This document shows, one piece after another, positions 1 to 8,641 of a DNA stretch of 64,000 nt. The DNA is from CAIQPV01 sp964480365. Lineage in GTDB: Bacteria; Pseudomonadota; Gammaproteobacteria; Burkholderiales; Gallionellaceae. The notes below the pieces were generated by a model. That model was not told the origin of the DNA. It made no database searches and saw nothing but the letters and a program-made list of their open reading frames with translations. The position numbers and the translations under genes were made by a program. The stretch spans positions 1-64,000 of the forward strand of contig CAYZPM010000020.1 of assembly GCA_964480365.1 (NCBI GenBank), written 5' to 3'. How positions within the stretch are numbered: position 1 is the stretch's first letter; every line of letters begins with the position of its first letter.

Positions 1-44
1 GGCGGCAACAGACAAACCGAACCTATCGCCAACGCGCCACATCT

Positions 45-247
45 CTACTCTACCGCTCCATAGAACACAACAAAGTCAGCTTCATGGTGTCGGCCTTTTT
101 TCCTTCTTGGAAAATGACTGGATGCTTTGGGCTGATGTCTGATTTTTCATAACCGAGCGCTTCTAGGAGTGGCAAAATCAACCGTGTTTCTACACTTGCT
201 TCGTTGACAAACGTTGCGCTACTGATTTCAGACCAGAAGTCACTCAT
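45..247 (-). pseudogene. HsdR N-terminal-like fragment, frameshifted
   Basis: From an ATG at 247 the minus strand encodes about 45 residues resembling the N-terminal HSDR_N region of type I restriction R subunits (ETRLILPLLEALGY, then PVIFQEG). At a run of six A (plus-strand T at 96-101) the frame loses resemblance and stops at 50. One extra base there would restore the expected nuclease-like continuation (HHEADFVVFYG), which then ends at a TAG at 45-47. It is therefore a decayed fragment, or a sequencing slip in a homopolymer followed by a second lesion. No HsdM or HsdS is visible. The family call rests on a short match. Confidence 0.5.
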
Positions 248-296
248 GTTTTTACCATCAAATTAAACGGGCCAAGTTCGAATTAAGTTCGCAAAC

Positions 297-632
297 CTAG
301 CCGCCTTGAATCATTTGAATAACAGCAGTTCGAGCCTTTTGCAACGCAGTCTCATTTAGCAGGCCAACCGTATTAACTGGAAGCGATTCGTGACAGGTGA
401 ATAGTTTACCGGGGCGCAGATAGCTCAATCGTTGTAATCCGCCTGTAGCAAATTCGCTATCTGACAGCGTGATTGCTTGAGAGTCTGCGTATGAGTTACT
501 GGTGATTTGGCAGGCGATCCAGTCGCCCTTTCCGGCATCTGCTAGCAATAAAGCCGGACGCAATTTTTTTCGGCTGAGGTCTGAAAACGGGAAGGGCAGT
601 ACGACTACTTGTCCTGCTGTAAATGTGCCCAT
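297..632 (-). CDS. MazF/PemK-family endoribonuclease toxin
   Basis: This 111-residue protein begins with the typical MazF/PemK pattern (GQVVVLPFPFSD, then KLRPALLLAD). The family cleaves mRNA or other RNA when released from its antitoxin. Length and the SH3-like barrel pattern fit a complete toxin. Its start overlaps the 3' end of the upstream small gene by 28 bp, the usual antitoxin-toxin order with translational coupling. The antitoxin-toxin complex probably represses its own promoter upstream of 817, which is inferred. Confident on family, not on RNA target. Confidence 0.85.
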   Translation of the reverse strand: MGTFTAGQVVVLPFPFSDLSRKKLRPALLLADAGKGDWIACQITSNSYADSQAITLSDSEFATGGLQRLSYLRPGKLFTCHESLPVNTVGLLNETALQKARTAVIQMIQGG

Positions 633-817
633 GCTGCATCCTCCTCTGGATTGAGCCAGTCATGCGCAAGTGCGGACTCAGCCATCAAGGCGGGTTCGTG
701 TGCGGTATCAGGTTCCAGCCAAGTGAGCAAAGCGCGCCCAGGCTTGATGGCTTGACCGGATTCAACCGAGTGTAAGTGCCCGGTTTTATCAATCGTCACT
801 TCTATGGTGGTTAACAT
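605..817 (-). CDS. Antitoxin partner of the MazF-like toxin
   Basis: The frame is open from 886, but the best start is the ATG at 815-817, preceded by AGGAG at good spacing; this gives 70 residues. The product is small and acidic with a beta-rich start (TIEVTIDKTGHLH) and a C-terminal acidic helix (HDWLNPEEDAAWAHLQQ) that could occupy a toxin groove. The role is assigned from position (directly upstream of, and overlapping, a MazF-like toxin) and size. No named antitoxin DNA-binding family is recognised. Confidence 0.75.
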   Translation of the reverse strand: MLTTIEVTIDKTGHLHSVESGQAIKPGRALLTWLEPDTAHEPALMAESALAHDWLNPEEDAAWAHLQQDK

Positions 818-913
818 GCTGCAATCTCCTGAAATTGCTCGATAACAGTCTAACAAAATTACGCGATGGTAACTACTGAAAATCACGTTAGCCAGTCAAT
901 ATACGTAGTTCTC

Positions 914-1009
914 ATAGGCTGGGCTGAGTTTACGATGCCCAGCATTTCAACACAACGCTGGGGTTCGCAAGACTCTCCTGAGTTTATCGAAGGACTCACC
1001 GCCAGCCTA
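914..1009. repeat. GTAGGCTGG-type palindromic repeat, copy 1
   Basis: Ends are inverted (TAGGCTGG... and CCAGCCTA). The left 50 bases are nearly identical to the element at 2390-2463. Both bracket the radical SAM / hypothetical gene pair. A related element with the same termini lies at 54634-54712. Non-coding. Confidence 0.75.
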
Positions 1010-1032
1010 CCCAAAATTACGCATCCGAAGTC

Positions 1033-1914
1033 TCAAAGCCTGCGCATATAATACGGACTTAGTGGCCGATGCCCAGCCATCGCTTCACGCAGTTGCAGCA
1101 GCAGTTTTTCTTTGTCTTTGGGCAGATTTCCGGCGAGTGCCAGCGCGTTGGAGGCATGGTTGGAACGGAAGATGACCGGCTGCGGCGGGTTGAGACCGCT
1201 GATCAGTCTTTCCTGTTCCTGCAATATCGCCAGGTCGTCCGGCATCTCGAATGGTTCGCTGTATTTGTGCTGGAACTCTTCCTTTATGCTTTCGTCCAGA
1301 TACAGTTGCAGCGTGGAGAGGTAGGTGACGGGCGCGCTGTTCAGCAGGGCGATGGTGCCGTCAATGTGCTCATCACTATGTTTGCTGCCGCCCAGCCCAA
1401 GGATGACGGTGGCGGAGACTTTCATGCCGCTCGACTGTGCCTTGTGCAGCACCTCATTCATGCGCCGTTGCGTGGCGCCCTTGCTGATTTTTTTCAGGAT
1501 GAGGTCGGAGCCGGATTCGATGCCGAAGTAGAGCAGGTTCAGTTTGTGCTCGCGCAACAGGGCCAGTTCTTCAAGGCTCTTGCGCTGAAGGTTGCCGGGC
1601 GTGGCATAGCAGGAAACGCGCGTCAGGCGCGGCAGCGCAGCCGCCAGTTCGCGCAGAATGGCGAGCAGGTGTTCCGTGGGGAGAGCCAGCGCATCACCAT
1701 CGGCCAGAAACACGCGGTGCGCATCCGGCCAATCGGCGGCGGCCTGGCGAATATCGGCGAACACCGTATCGAGCGGGCGTTCGACATAGTGCTTGCTGTG
1801 ATACATGGCGCAGAAGCTGCACTGGTTGAAGCTGCACCCCAACGTGGTCTGGATGATCAGGTTGTCGCCCTCGGATGGGGGGCGGAATAGGGGCATGTCG
1901 TAGAGTAAGGTCAT
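1033..1914 (-). CDS. Radical SAM protein of unknown substrate
   Basis: The N-terminal region carries the cluster-binding cysteines in a C-x4-C-x2-C arrangement (GCSFNQCSFCAMY, about residues 26-38), used by one subgroup of radical SAM enzymes to hold a [4Fe-4S] cluster and cleave S-adenosylmethionine. Downstream elements (FLADGDAL, YFGIESGSD, VSATVILGLGG) are typical SAM-barrel strands. About 293 residues from the ATG at 1914; an upstream TTG at 1935 would add seven. No partner gene identifies the substrate. It could be a methylthiolase- or oxygenase-like enzyme of the YgiQ/Elp3-like group, but that is open. Confidence 0.85.
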   Translation of the reverse strand: MTLLYDMPLFRPPSEGDNLIIQTTLGCSFNQCSFCAMYHSKHYVERPLDTVFADIRQAAADWPDAHRVFLADGDALALPTEHLLAILRELAAALPRLTRVSCYATPGNLQRKSLEELALLREHKLNLLYFGIESGSDLILKKISKGATQRRMNEVLHKAQSSGMKVSATVILGLGGSKHSDEHIDGTIALLNSAPVTYLSTLQLYLDESIKEEFQHKYSEPFEMPDDLAILQEQERLISGLNPPQPVIFRSNHASNALALAGNLPKDKEKLLLQLREAMAGHRPLSPYYMRRL

Positions 1915-2007
1915 GCTGAATTGTAACGGTGTCAAATAGAATCGTGGGGCAGATCTATATATGCACTTGCTAGTCTACGTGGGCACGGATGATTTAGTCC
2001 GAATTCA

Positions 2008-2343
2008 TCAGGCACTGCCGCTATGGGCAGCTCTCAATTTTTCCGATACGAACTCGGCTCTTGATTCAGCGTTATTGACCTTGCTATTCAGAGCGCACCA
2101 CTCAAAAAACTCGTGCGGAATTATCTGGAATTCAACTGCGTGAACACCTGAACGTTGTAATTCCCTGCGAGCCGAGATTGCCATTGCTTCCCATTCTGAA
2201 AATGAGTTCTCGAACCGCTCAGGGTCTGATGCAGAGGCTTTAACCTGAGCCCAGGTTTCCGCCGTGTACCAAGTGATGCCTGCCAACATGGACTGGTTAC
2301 GTTTTTTGGCTCTTAAGCGTGTAAGGAGTGAGGCTTTTCTCAT
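2008..2343 (-). CDS. Hypothetical protein
   Basis: An open frame runs from 2421, but its first part overlaps the repeat at 2390-2463, so the ATG at 2343 (111 residues) is preferred. The product has a basic N-terminus (KASLLTRLRAKKRNQ) followed by a mixed region with several Trp and Phe (WYTAETWAQVKAS, EFQIIPHEFFEWC) and looks like a small folded soluble protein. No family is recognised and no strong ribosome-binding site is seen. It sits between two copies of the same dispersed repeat, so it may have arrived as a unit. Confidence 0.5.
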   Translation of the reverse strand: MRKASLLTRLRAKKRNQSMLAGITWYTAETWAQVKASASDPERFENSFSEWEAMAISARRELQRSGVHAVEFQIIPHEFFEWCALNSKVNNAESRAEFVSEKLRAAHSGSA

Positions 2344-2389
2344 GTTCAAAGTGTGCTCTGAAAATTGGTGAAAGTGTCTAACAGCCCGC

Positions 2390-2463
2390 GTAGGCTGGGC
2401 TGAGTTTACGATGCCCAGCATTTCAATACAACGCTGGGGTTTGCTTGCTCACCGCCAGCCTAC
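2390..2463. repeat. GTAGGCTGG-type palindromic repeat, copy 2
   Basis: Starts GTAGGCTGGGCTGAG and ends CCAGCCTAC. It is nearly identical to 914-1009 over its first 50 bases and shorter in the centre. Confidence 0.75.
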
Positions 2464-2490
2464 GCACAATCGCGCTTTCGCAGTTGGCCG

Positions 2491-3840
2491 TTATTGAGTG
2501 CAATGTTTCTTCGAAGTGAAATTAAGATAAAGCGCCATCATGCCGCCGACCAGCCAGATGCTGGCTATCGCGGCGAGCCAGAAGCCGGGCGCGCCACGGG
2601 CGGCGCCGAATGTGTCGGTCAGCCCCAGCACGATGCCACCGCCCAGACCCGGCACCCAGAGCGTCACGGTGTAGATCACCATCGGCACGACCGATTTTTT
2701 GTATCCGCGCAAGGCATTGACGGTGACGGCTTGCAGCGCGTCGCCCAGGTGGTACAGGCCGACCATCACGATCAGCGGTATCGCTACCGATTGCACCTGG
2801 TGGTCGGTGGTGTAGAACGCGGCGATCTGCGGCGCGCCCAGCCAGAATATCAGGCACAGCACCACCGCGATCGACATGCCGAGGCCTATTCCTTTCCAGC
2901 AGATTTGGCGGGCGCGCTCGGGTTGTCCGGCACCGAGCGCCTGGCCGATCAGCACCGAGGTGGCATTGCCCAGCGCAAGCGGGATCATGAATGCCAGTGC
3001 CGCGAGGTTCGCGGCGACCTGATGCGCGCCGGAAACGACGGGGCCCAGCCGCGCGATAAATAGCGCCATGAAGGTGAATGCGGTCACATCCGCGATGAAA
3101 GTTAAACCAATAGGGATGCCGAGCTTGAGGAATTCCCGTATGGCGGCGAAATCTGGCGCGGTGATGTGTCTGCGCAATTGGAACGCCGCGTATTTCGGGT
3201 GGTTCAGGCACCAGCCCCAGGCGAGCGCTGCCATCAGCCAAGCATCCAGCGATGTTGCCACCGCACAACCTGGCGCACCCATTGCTGAAAAGCCAAGCAG
3301 TCCGTACATGAACAGCGCATTCAGCGGAACCTTGATCGCCAGCGACAACAGATTGAAGAACATCACCGGCTGCGGGTGGCTGATTCCTGTCGAAAGGCCA
3401 AAGAATATACGCAAGGCGAAGGCGGCGGGCACACCCCAGGCAGATGCGTTCAGATAGGCGCGCACCTTGGTTTCCACTGCGGGCTGCAATTCCGATATCG
3501 CAATGAACGGCGATGGGAAACGCAGCAACAGAATCGCCACGAGGGCCAGCGCCAGCGATATCCAGACGCTCTGGTGTATCTCGCGCCCGATGTCGGCGTG
3601 CTGCCCTGCGCCATGTAGATGGGCGATGATGGGTGGTAGCGCGAGTAACACGCTAATCAACGACATCAGGACGGTGGCCATGATCGCTGCGGCGATACCG
3701 ACTGCGGCAAGGTCGATGGCGGATAGTCGCCCGGCCATTGCGGTGTCGATGACGGCATTAGCCATCATCGCCAGTTGCGCAACCAGCACCGGCCACGCCA
3801 GATGCACCAGTTCGCGGGTTGAAGAGGCAGGGGGTTGCAT
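2491..3840 (-). CDS. MATE family efflux transporter (NorM-like)
   Basis: From the ATG at 3840 the protein has about 449 residues and twelve predicted membrane spans, the usual size of MATE exporters, which move cationic drugs or dyes out in exchange for Na+ or H+. Family features include the first-helix region (HLAWPVLVAQLAMMANAVIDTAMAGRL), repeated in the second half around LGIPIGLTFIADVTAF. An upstream TTG at 3870 would add ten residues without an obvious ribosome site. The small HicB-like gene ends 36 bp upstream and may be co-transcribed. Substrate unknown. Confidence 0.9.
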   Translation of the reverse strand: MQPPASSTRELVHLAWPVLVAQLAMMANAVIDTAMAGRLSAIDLAAVGIAAAIMATVLMSLISVLLALPPIIAHLHGAGQHADIGREIHQSVWISLALALVAILLLRFPSPFIAISELQPAVETKVRAYLNASAWGVPAAFALRIFFGLSTGISHPQPVMFFNLLSLAIKVPLNALFMYGLLGFSAMGAPGCAVATSLDAWLMAALAWGWCLNHPKYAAFQLRRHITAPDFAAIREFLKLGIPIGLTFIADVTAFTFMALFIARLGPVVSGAHQVAANLAALAFMIPLALGNATSVLIGQALGAGQPERARQICWKGIGLGMSIAVVLCLIFWLGAPQIAAFYTTDHQVQSVAIPLIVMVGLYHLGDALQAVTVNALRGYKKSVVPMVIYTVTLWVPGLGGGIVLGLTDTFGAARGAPGFWLAAIASIWLVGGMMALYLNFTSKKHCTQ

Positions 3841-3875
3841 ATGAATAATTAGGGACAGGCCAAACGTCAACCAGA

Positions 3876-4061
3876 CTAGCCGTCGGCAGGCCCTGGCAAG
3901 TCCTCGAAGTAAAGAGCCAGCGCCTCTTGCAAATTCTCTAACGCTTCTTGTTCAGTCGCACCGCGACATTCCAAGTCAAGATCGGCGCATCGCGCGATGA
4001 ATACGCCGTTTTCCTTGATGATCACATAGTTCATGCTTTGCTTGCGTTTCCTGGTTTTCAT
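3876..4061 (-). CDS. Orphan HicB-like protein
   Basis: This short protein has the HicB antitoxin fold pattern: a YVIIKENGVFIARCADLDLE strand pair, then a GATEQEALENLQEALALYFE helix. Translation may start at 4061 or at the internal ATG at 4034. No HicA toxin gene lies on either side; upstream is intergenic and downstream is the MATE gene. It has no added C-terminal DNA-binding domain. It is probably a solitary HicB-family protein rather than half of an active toxin-antitoxin pair. Confidence 0.7.
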   Translation of the reverse strand: MKTRKRKQSMNYVIIKENGVFIARCADLDLECRGATEQEALENLQEALALYFEDLPGPADG

Positions 4062-4180
4062 GGCGATAAGTGTGTTGCTGCTTTAATGGTTGCAATTAAA
4101 GGGGCAGGTTCTATTTTTTCTGTGGTTATCTTACTCGACTGCCGCCGCGTCTGCAGCAAGGATGGGATAAACTATGCGCC

Positions 4181-4498
4181 ATGCAGATAAAATTTATTTC
4201 CAATACCACGGCAAAACCTCCCGGCCTGTTGCGAAAATCAGTCGCTTTTGTCGCGACTACAGCACTGATCGTTTTGGGGCTAATGTTCTCGGCTGTATTG
4301 TTTGCGATCATCCTTGTCGTCGGTGCGACAGCCGTGGCATACCTCTGGTGGAAGACCCGCGAGTTGCGAAAGCTAATGCAGAATTCTCCCCCGCGTAGCG
4401 TCTCAATGGATGAGCAGATAGTCGAGGGGGAGGTGATTAAGGGCGAAGTGATTGAGGGTGAGGTGATTCGTGTGGTTGAAACTCGGAATGAGCGGTAA
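4181..4498 (+). CDS. Small membrane protein with GEVI repeats
   Basis: A 105-residue protein with a hydrophobic stretch (about residues 20-58) long enough for one or two membrane spans, a basic segment (WWKTRELRK), and an acidic C-terminal tail in which a short unit is repeated (VEGEVIKGEVIEGEVI). The same unit is visible in DNA as near-identical 15-base repeats around 4420-4465. No family is recognised. It is immediately followed by a dRS3-type repeat element. Confidence 0.65.
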   Translation: MQIKFISNTTAKPPGLLRKSVAFVATTALIVLGLMFSAVLFAIILVVGATAVAYLWWKTRELRKLMQNSPPRSVSMDEQIVEGEVIKGEVIEGEVIRVVETRNER

Positions 4499-4520
4499 AC
4501 CCAGATTGTCCGTTAGCACC

Positions 4521-4641
4521 GTCATTCCCGCGTAGGCGGGAATCCAGCGAAATAATACTCCGCGAAGCGGACAAAACCTTATTGTTGGCCCGCTATGCGG
4601 GAACTTTTTATCAACTGGATTCCCGCCTACGCGGGAATGAC
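4521..4641. repeat. dRS3-type inverted repeat pair (MITE-like)
   Basis: Two 27-bp arms (4521-4547 and 4615-4641) are perfect inverted copies, each containing ATTCCC-N8-GGGAAT, the dRS3 pattern known from Neisseria and other betaproteobacteria. The centre holds two further small hairpins (CCGCGAAGCGG, CCCGCTATGCGGG). Non-coding. A second, slightly decayed copy is at 32262-32378. Confidence 0.85.
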
Positions 4642-4813
4642 GAGTTTTTCGGTCTAATGGACAATTGGGTTAAACATTGAAACGGGAGAGTGAGAACGCA
4701 ACGAAGAAACGGCTGACTCATTAGCATCCCTGCGTGCTAACCATTACACTTCCGTCCTCGCGATTGGCTGACACCCGCCAACTGTTCTTCACTATTTATT
4801 CAAAGGTTATCTG

Positions 4814-5311
4814 ATGCACCCAGTCCACAATGTTGATGCAATCCTCTTGCTGGCCTTGTCGCATGCTGCCAAGCGTCGCCCGGCGGAACTGGTCGAGATC
4901 ATCGCTGCGGTCGACCTGACGCAAGAGACCAGGCCTTCCGCAACTAAAATGTCCGAGTCGTTTTCTCGGCTCTCCGAACACGGTTTGATCTGTGCGCAGG
5001 ATGGCGGCTACGCGCTGACGCCCAATGCGTTACCGATACTGTCCGGTCACGCGAAGAAAGCCAACGCTCAGGAACGCATCCACGATATCAAGGAAAGTCT
5101 CGCCGCGTACCGCCTTAAAGGTGAACACGAGCTCGTATTGGTGGGGGAAAAACAAATCGCTGAAGCAGTTTTGGCACATCAGGCCACACGAAGAAGCGCC
5201 GGCAAGAAAAACCTGCTGATGCCCAAACCCAAGCCGGTAGAGGAACCCGGCAAGCGTCCGGGGCAGCGCAAACCTTACCAGCCCTTTTCGGCACGTCGAC
5301 GCAAGGACTGA
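4814..5311 (+). CDS. Hypothetical winged-helix-like protein
   Basis: 165 residues starting at an ATG preceded by AAGG. The first ~75 residues alternate helices and end in a short hairpin (SFSRLSEHGLICAQDGGYALT), the shape of a winged-helix DNA-binding domain. The C-terminus is very basic and Pro-rich (RRSAGKKNL, then PGKRPGQRKPY, ARRRKD), suggesting nucleic-acid contact. No named family is recognised; DNA or RNA binding is inference. It stands alone between a repeat and the convergent lolD. Confidence 0.6.
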   Translation: MHPVHNVDAILLLALSHAAKRRPAELVEIIAAVDLTQETRPSATKMSESFSRLSEHGLICAQDGGYALTPNALPILSGHAKKANAQERIHDIKESLAAYRLKGEHELVLVGEKQIAEAVLAHQATRRSAGKKNLLMPKPKPVEEPGKRPGQRKPYQPFSARRRKD

Positions 5312-5390
5312 TACACGCACGACTGATACAACTGGATAGGCAAGTTATTGGCGGAACACCCCAAGGGGCTTCCGACCTACGACAATCTTA

Positions 5391-6071
5391 TCAAGCCGCC
5401 TGCAGCACTCCGTCCACCAGCCTTAATTGGCGCTGCATCTTGCTCGCCAGTTCGAGGTCGTGAGTGACCACGATGAAGCTGGTGTTGAGGCGGACGTTGA
5501 GTTCCTGCATCAATTCGAATAACGCATGGGCGCTGGCGCGGTCGAGATTTCCGGTGGGTTCGTCGGCCAGCACGCAGGCGGGGTTGGTGACCAGTGCGCG
5601 AGCCACGGCAACGCGCTGGCGTTCGCCGCCGGAGAGTTCGGAAGGGTGGTGTTGCGTGCGCTGCGCCAGCCCGACCTGTTCCAGCATCGCTGCGGCAATC
5701 GGTGCAGCCTCTGCGCGCTTCATGCCCCGGATCAGCAGCGGCATGGCGACGTTTTCCAGCGCGGTGAATTCCGGCAGCAGGTGGTGGAACTGGTAGACGA
5801 AACCGAGCAGACGGTTGCGCAGATTGCCGCGCGCCTGTTCGTTCATCGCCTGCACATCCTGGCCGAGGATGGCGACGCTGCCCCCACTCGCGTTGTCCAG
5901 TCCGCCGAGCAGGTGCAGCAGGGTGCTTTTGCCTGAGCCGGAAGCGCCGAGTATGGCGAGGCGTTCACCGCGCGCCACGTCGAGGTTGACGCCGTTCAGT
6001 ACCGGTACGTTGAGTTCGCCCTGCGTGTATGTTTTGCGCAGATCGCGACAATTGATCACGAGCTCATTCAT
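5391..6071 (-). CDS. lolD: Lipoprotein-releasing ABC transporter ATPase LolD
   Basis: 226 residues with Walker A (GASGSGKSTLLH), the ABC signature (LSGGERQRVAVARAL), Walker B (ACVLADEPTGNLD) and the switch His (VVTHD). LolD drives LolC/E to extract outer-membrane lipoproteins from the inner membrane and hand them to LolA. Its start lies 8 bp inside the end of the permease gene, so the two are translationally coupled. LolD is told from other small ATPases (MacB, FtsE) by this LolC-type partner. Confidence 0.95.
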   Translation of the reverse strand: MNELVINCRDLRKTYTQGELNVPVLNGVNLDVARGERLAILGASGSGKSTLLHLLGGLDNASGGSVAILGQDVQAMNEQARGNLRNRLLGFVYQFHHLLPEFTALENVAMPLLIRGMKRAEAAPIAAAMLEQVGLAQRTQHHPSELSGGERQRVAVARALVTNPACVLADEPTGNLDRASAHALFELMQELNVRLNTSFIVVTHDLELASKMQRQLRLVDGVLQAA

Positions 6072-7308
6072 AGCGCAATGCCTCCGCCGGTTGCGTCTGC
6101 GCCGCGCGCCAGCTTGGGTACAGCGTGGCGAACAGGCTGATCAGGAAGGACATTGAGGCGACAGTGATCACGTCGCTAGATTGCAGGTCGGAGGGCAATT
6201 CGCTGATGTAGTAGAACTCCTTGGACAGGAACTGCACGCCGAACAGGTGCTCGATAAACGGGACGAGGGTTCCGATATTGAGCGCGATCAGCACGCCGCC
6301 GACCACGCCCAGCCCCATGCCGACCAGACCGATCAGTACGCCTTGCACCATGAAGATTTTCATGATGCTGACGGGCGACGCACCCAGCGTGCGCAGGATG
6401 GCGATGTCGGCCTGCTTGTCGGTGACGGCCATTACCAGCGTGGAGACGATGTTGAACGCGGCGACCAGCACGATAAGCGAGAGGATGATGAACATCATTT
6501 TCTTTTCCATCGCCACCACGCTGAAATAGTTGGCATTCTGCCGCGTCCAGTCGGTGGCATAGGTGTCTTGCGGCAACTCGCGCTCCAGTTCCATAGCCAA
6601 ACGCGGGGCGAGATCGAGGTCTTTCAGGCGAGCGCTAATGCCGCTAACCGATGCACCCATGCGATAAAGTTTTTGCGCATCATCCAGGTTTATCAGGGCG
6701 AGCGAATTGTCATAAGGCGACATGCCGATCTCAAAAATTCCCACTACATGAAATTGTTTCAGGCGCGGCAGCATCCCGGCAGGGGTGATCTGTCCCTGCG
6801 GGGTAATGAGCAGGATGGTGTCGCCCAGATGCGTGCCGAGCAAGCGAGCGAGATCGCTGCCGAGAACGATACCGAATTCGCCTGCGCGTAAATCCGTGAG
6901 ACTGCCGGCTTTCATCTTGTCGCCGAGTCCGGTCAGCTTGGTTTCGCCTTCGGGCAGGATGCCGCGCACCATTACGCCCTGCACACTTTCATCGTGTGAC
7001 AACATGCCTTGCCCATTGACATAGGGCGAGGCGGCGCTCACCTCGGTATGCCGTGTGACGATATCGAGTACGGGTTGCCAATTCGATAATTGCCCACCTT
7101 CGGTCATCACTTGTAAATGCGGCGTGATGCCCAGGATGCGCGCACGGATTTCCTTCTGGAAACCGTTCATTACGGACAGTACGATGATCAGCGCGGCCAC
7201 GCCCAGTGCGATACCCAGCATGGAAATGAGCGAAATGAAAGAGATGAAGTGGTTACGTCGCTTGGCGCGGGTGTAACGCAGTCCGATGAAGAGTTCGAAT
7301 GGTTGCAA
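6064..7308 (-). CDS. lolC: Lipoprotein-releasing permease LolC/LolE
   Basis: About 414 residues: a membrane helix near residues 20-50, a long periplasmic domain, then three helices near the C-terminus (FtsX-type). The start matches LolC proteins (QPFELFIGLRYTRAKRRNHFISFIS). That point is a TTG at 7306-7308 with no good ribosome site and no in-frame ATG nearby, so the start is non-canonical. Only one permease gene is present, so the transporter may be a homodimer of the LolF type or use a second gene elsewhere. Confidence 0.93.
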   Translation of the reverse strand: MQPFELFIGLRYTRAKRRNHFISFISLISMLGIALGVAALIIVLSVMNGFQKEIRARILGITPHLQVMTEGGQLSNWQPVLDIVTRHTEVSAASPYVNGQGMLSHDESVQGVMVRGILPEGETKLTGLGDKMKAGSLTDLRAGEFGIVLGSDLARLLGTHLGDTILLITPQGQITPAGMLPRLKQFHVVGIFEIGMSPYDNSLALINLDDAQKLYRMGASVSGISARLKDLDLAPRLAMELERELPQDTYATDWTRQNANYFSVVAMEKKMMFIILSLIVLVAAFNIVSTLVMAVTDKQADIAILRTLGASPVSIMKIFMVQGVLIGLVGMGLGVVGGVLIALNIGTLVPFIEHLFGVQFLSKEFYYISELPSDLQSSDVITVASMSFLISLFATLYPSWRAAQTQPAEALRYE

Positions 7309-7404
7309 AATTGGCTGTTGATGTGTTGTTAATATGGTCGAACGGACGTAAGTGTGCCATAAGCGAGCAATCTATGACAGTGCAAGGATGATAGACTTGT
7401 CACT

Positions 7405-8418
7405 ATGAGTAGCGTTCATCTGGTTGTCCCCGATTTGTTCCTGCCGCAAGAGGTTGCTGCCGAAGTCTGCGCCGGGCTGGTTTTGCCTGCGTTGGAGACG
7501 CTGCTTGCGCGAGCGCAGTCTGCTCCTTTGTCGGAGGAGTCGCTGGAAGCGTGGCTGTGCGGGGCTTTCAGCGTGGCGGATCAGGCTATTGCCCCGGTCA
7601 CCTTGCGGGCGGATAGGTTGGAGCCAGGGGAGGCATACTGGTTACGCGCCGATCCGGTGCATCTGCGTCTTCAGCGCGATCAACTGATTCTGCAAGCGGA
7701 AGTGCCGTTGACTGTGGATGAGGCGGCGCAACTATGTGCCAGCCTGAATGCACATTTCGTTGCCGATGGTCTGTGTTTTGTTGCGCCGCATCCGCAGCGC
7801 TGGTATCTGCAACTGGATGCCGCACCGGATATGAGCACACGTCCCTTGGCGCAAGTGGCGGGCAGGGATGTCCACGCGCATTTGCCGCAGGGCGCGGATG
7901 CCTTGCGCTGGCATGGGGTGTTCAACGAGATTCAGATGCTGCTGTTTGAACATGCGGTGAATCAGGCACGCGAAGCGTGCGGATTGTTGTCTATTAACAG
8001 CGTGTGGTTGTGGGGTGGCGGGCGGGCTGTTGGAGAGTTGGCACGGCCATACGCAAAGGTGTACGGCGACAGCGATCTGGCGGCATCATTCGCGCAGACG
8101 GCAGACATTCCTCATGGGTCTTTGACGGATGATGCATCGCAGTGTATTGCAGGCGATGACGGTGATGCCCTCATAGTATGGGAAGGGCTGCATCGCGCGC
8201 TCCAGCATGGCGATCTTCACGCTTGGCGCGAGGGATTGCAGCGCTTCGAACAATGCTGTGCCAAACCGTTGCTAAATGCACTGCGTACCGGGCGCATTGC
8301 GCGACTCACGCTGGATTCACCTCAAGCAGGTGCAGCGCGCCGCTTTGTATTGACGCGCGGCGCGGCATGGAAGCTGTGGCGCCGCTCCCTACCATTGGCA
8401 GGCTATGCGGTAAAATGA
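7405..8418 (+). CDS. RpfE-type conserved protein (COG4255-like)
   Basis: 337 residues, divergent from lolC. The sequence matches the betaproteobacterial family often labelled RpfE-type regulatory protein or, wrongly, cofactor-independent phosphoglycerate mutase. Landmarks are an N-terminal VPDLFLP segment, NSVWLWGGGR near residue 200 (a phosphatase-superfamily-like GGG turn) and a conserved C-terminal TRGAAWKLWRR. Metal-binding residues of a true mutase are not evident. The biochemical role is unknown. Confidence 0.75.
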   Translation: MSSVHLVVPDLFLPQEVAAEVCAGLVLPALETLLARAQSAPLSEESLEAWLCGAFSVADQAIAPVTLRADRLEPGEAYWLRADPVHLRLQRDQLILQAEVPLTVDEAAQLCASLNAHFVADGLCFVAPHPQRWYLQLDAAPDMSTRPLAQVAGRDVHAHLPQGADALRWHGVFNEIQMLLFEHAVNQAREACGLLSINSVWLWGGGRAVGELARPYAKVYGDSDLAASFAQTADIPHGSLTDDASQCIAGDDGDALIVWEGLHRALQHGDLHAWREGLQRFEQCCAKPLLNALRTGRIARLTLDSPQAGAARRFVLTRGAAWKLWRRSLPLAGYAVK

Positions 8419-8428
8419 ACTCCTAAGA

Positions 8429-8498
8429 CCGTTCGTGGTGAGCTTGTCGAACCACCAGCTACGCAACCAGAACCCTTCGACAAGCTCAGGGCGAACGG
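8429..8498. repeat. TTCGACAAGCTCA-type inverted repeat
   Basis: CCGTTCG...TGAGCTTGTCGAA is followed after ~15 bp by TTCGACAAGCTCA...CGAACGG, giving a long imperfect hairpin. This is a widespread intergenic repeat type. It lies in the 223-bp gap before accA and may serve as a transcription end for the upstream gene. Confidence 0.75.
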
Positions 8499-8641
8499 AT
8501 GCTAGAAAATCATAGCGTATCGCGCCTAATGGATTATTTATGGATTATGCGAAATAAGATGGGCACCATCAAGCGCTTTTTTGGCCTCAGCGCTTAGTCT
8601 CCTGTATCATTCCGCCCGGACAAACAAAGGCACGTTAAGTT

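Noticed and set aside
1069..1890. 273-residue plus-strand frame
   Set aside because: Lies fully antisense to the radical SAM gene, with low-complexity composition; shadow frame.
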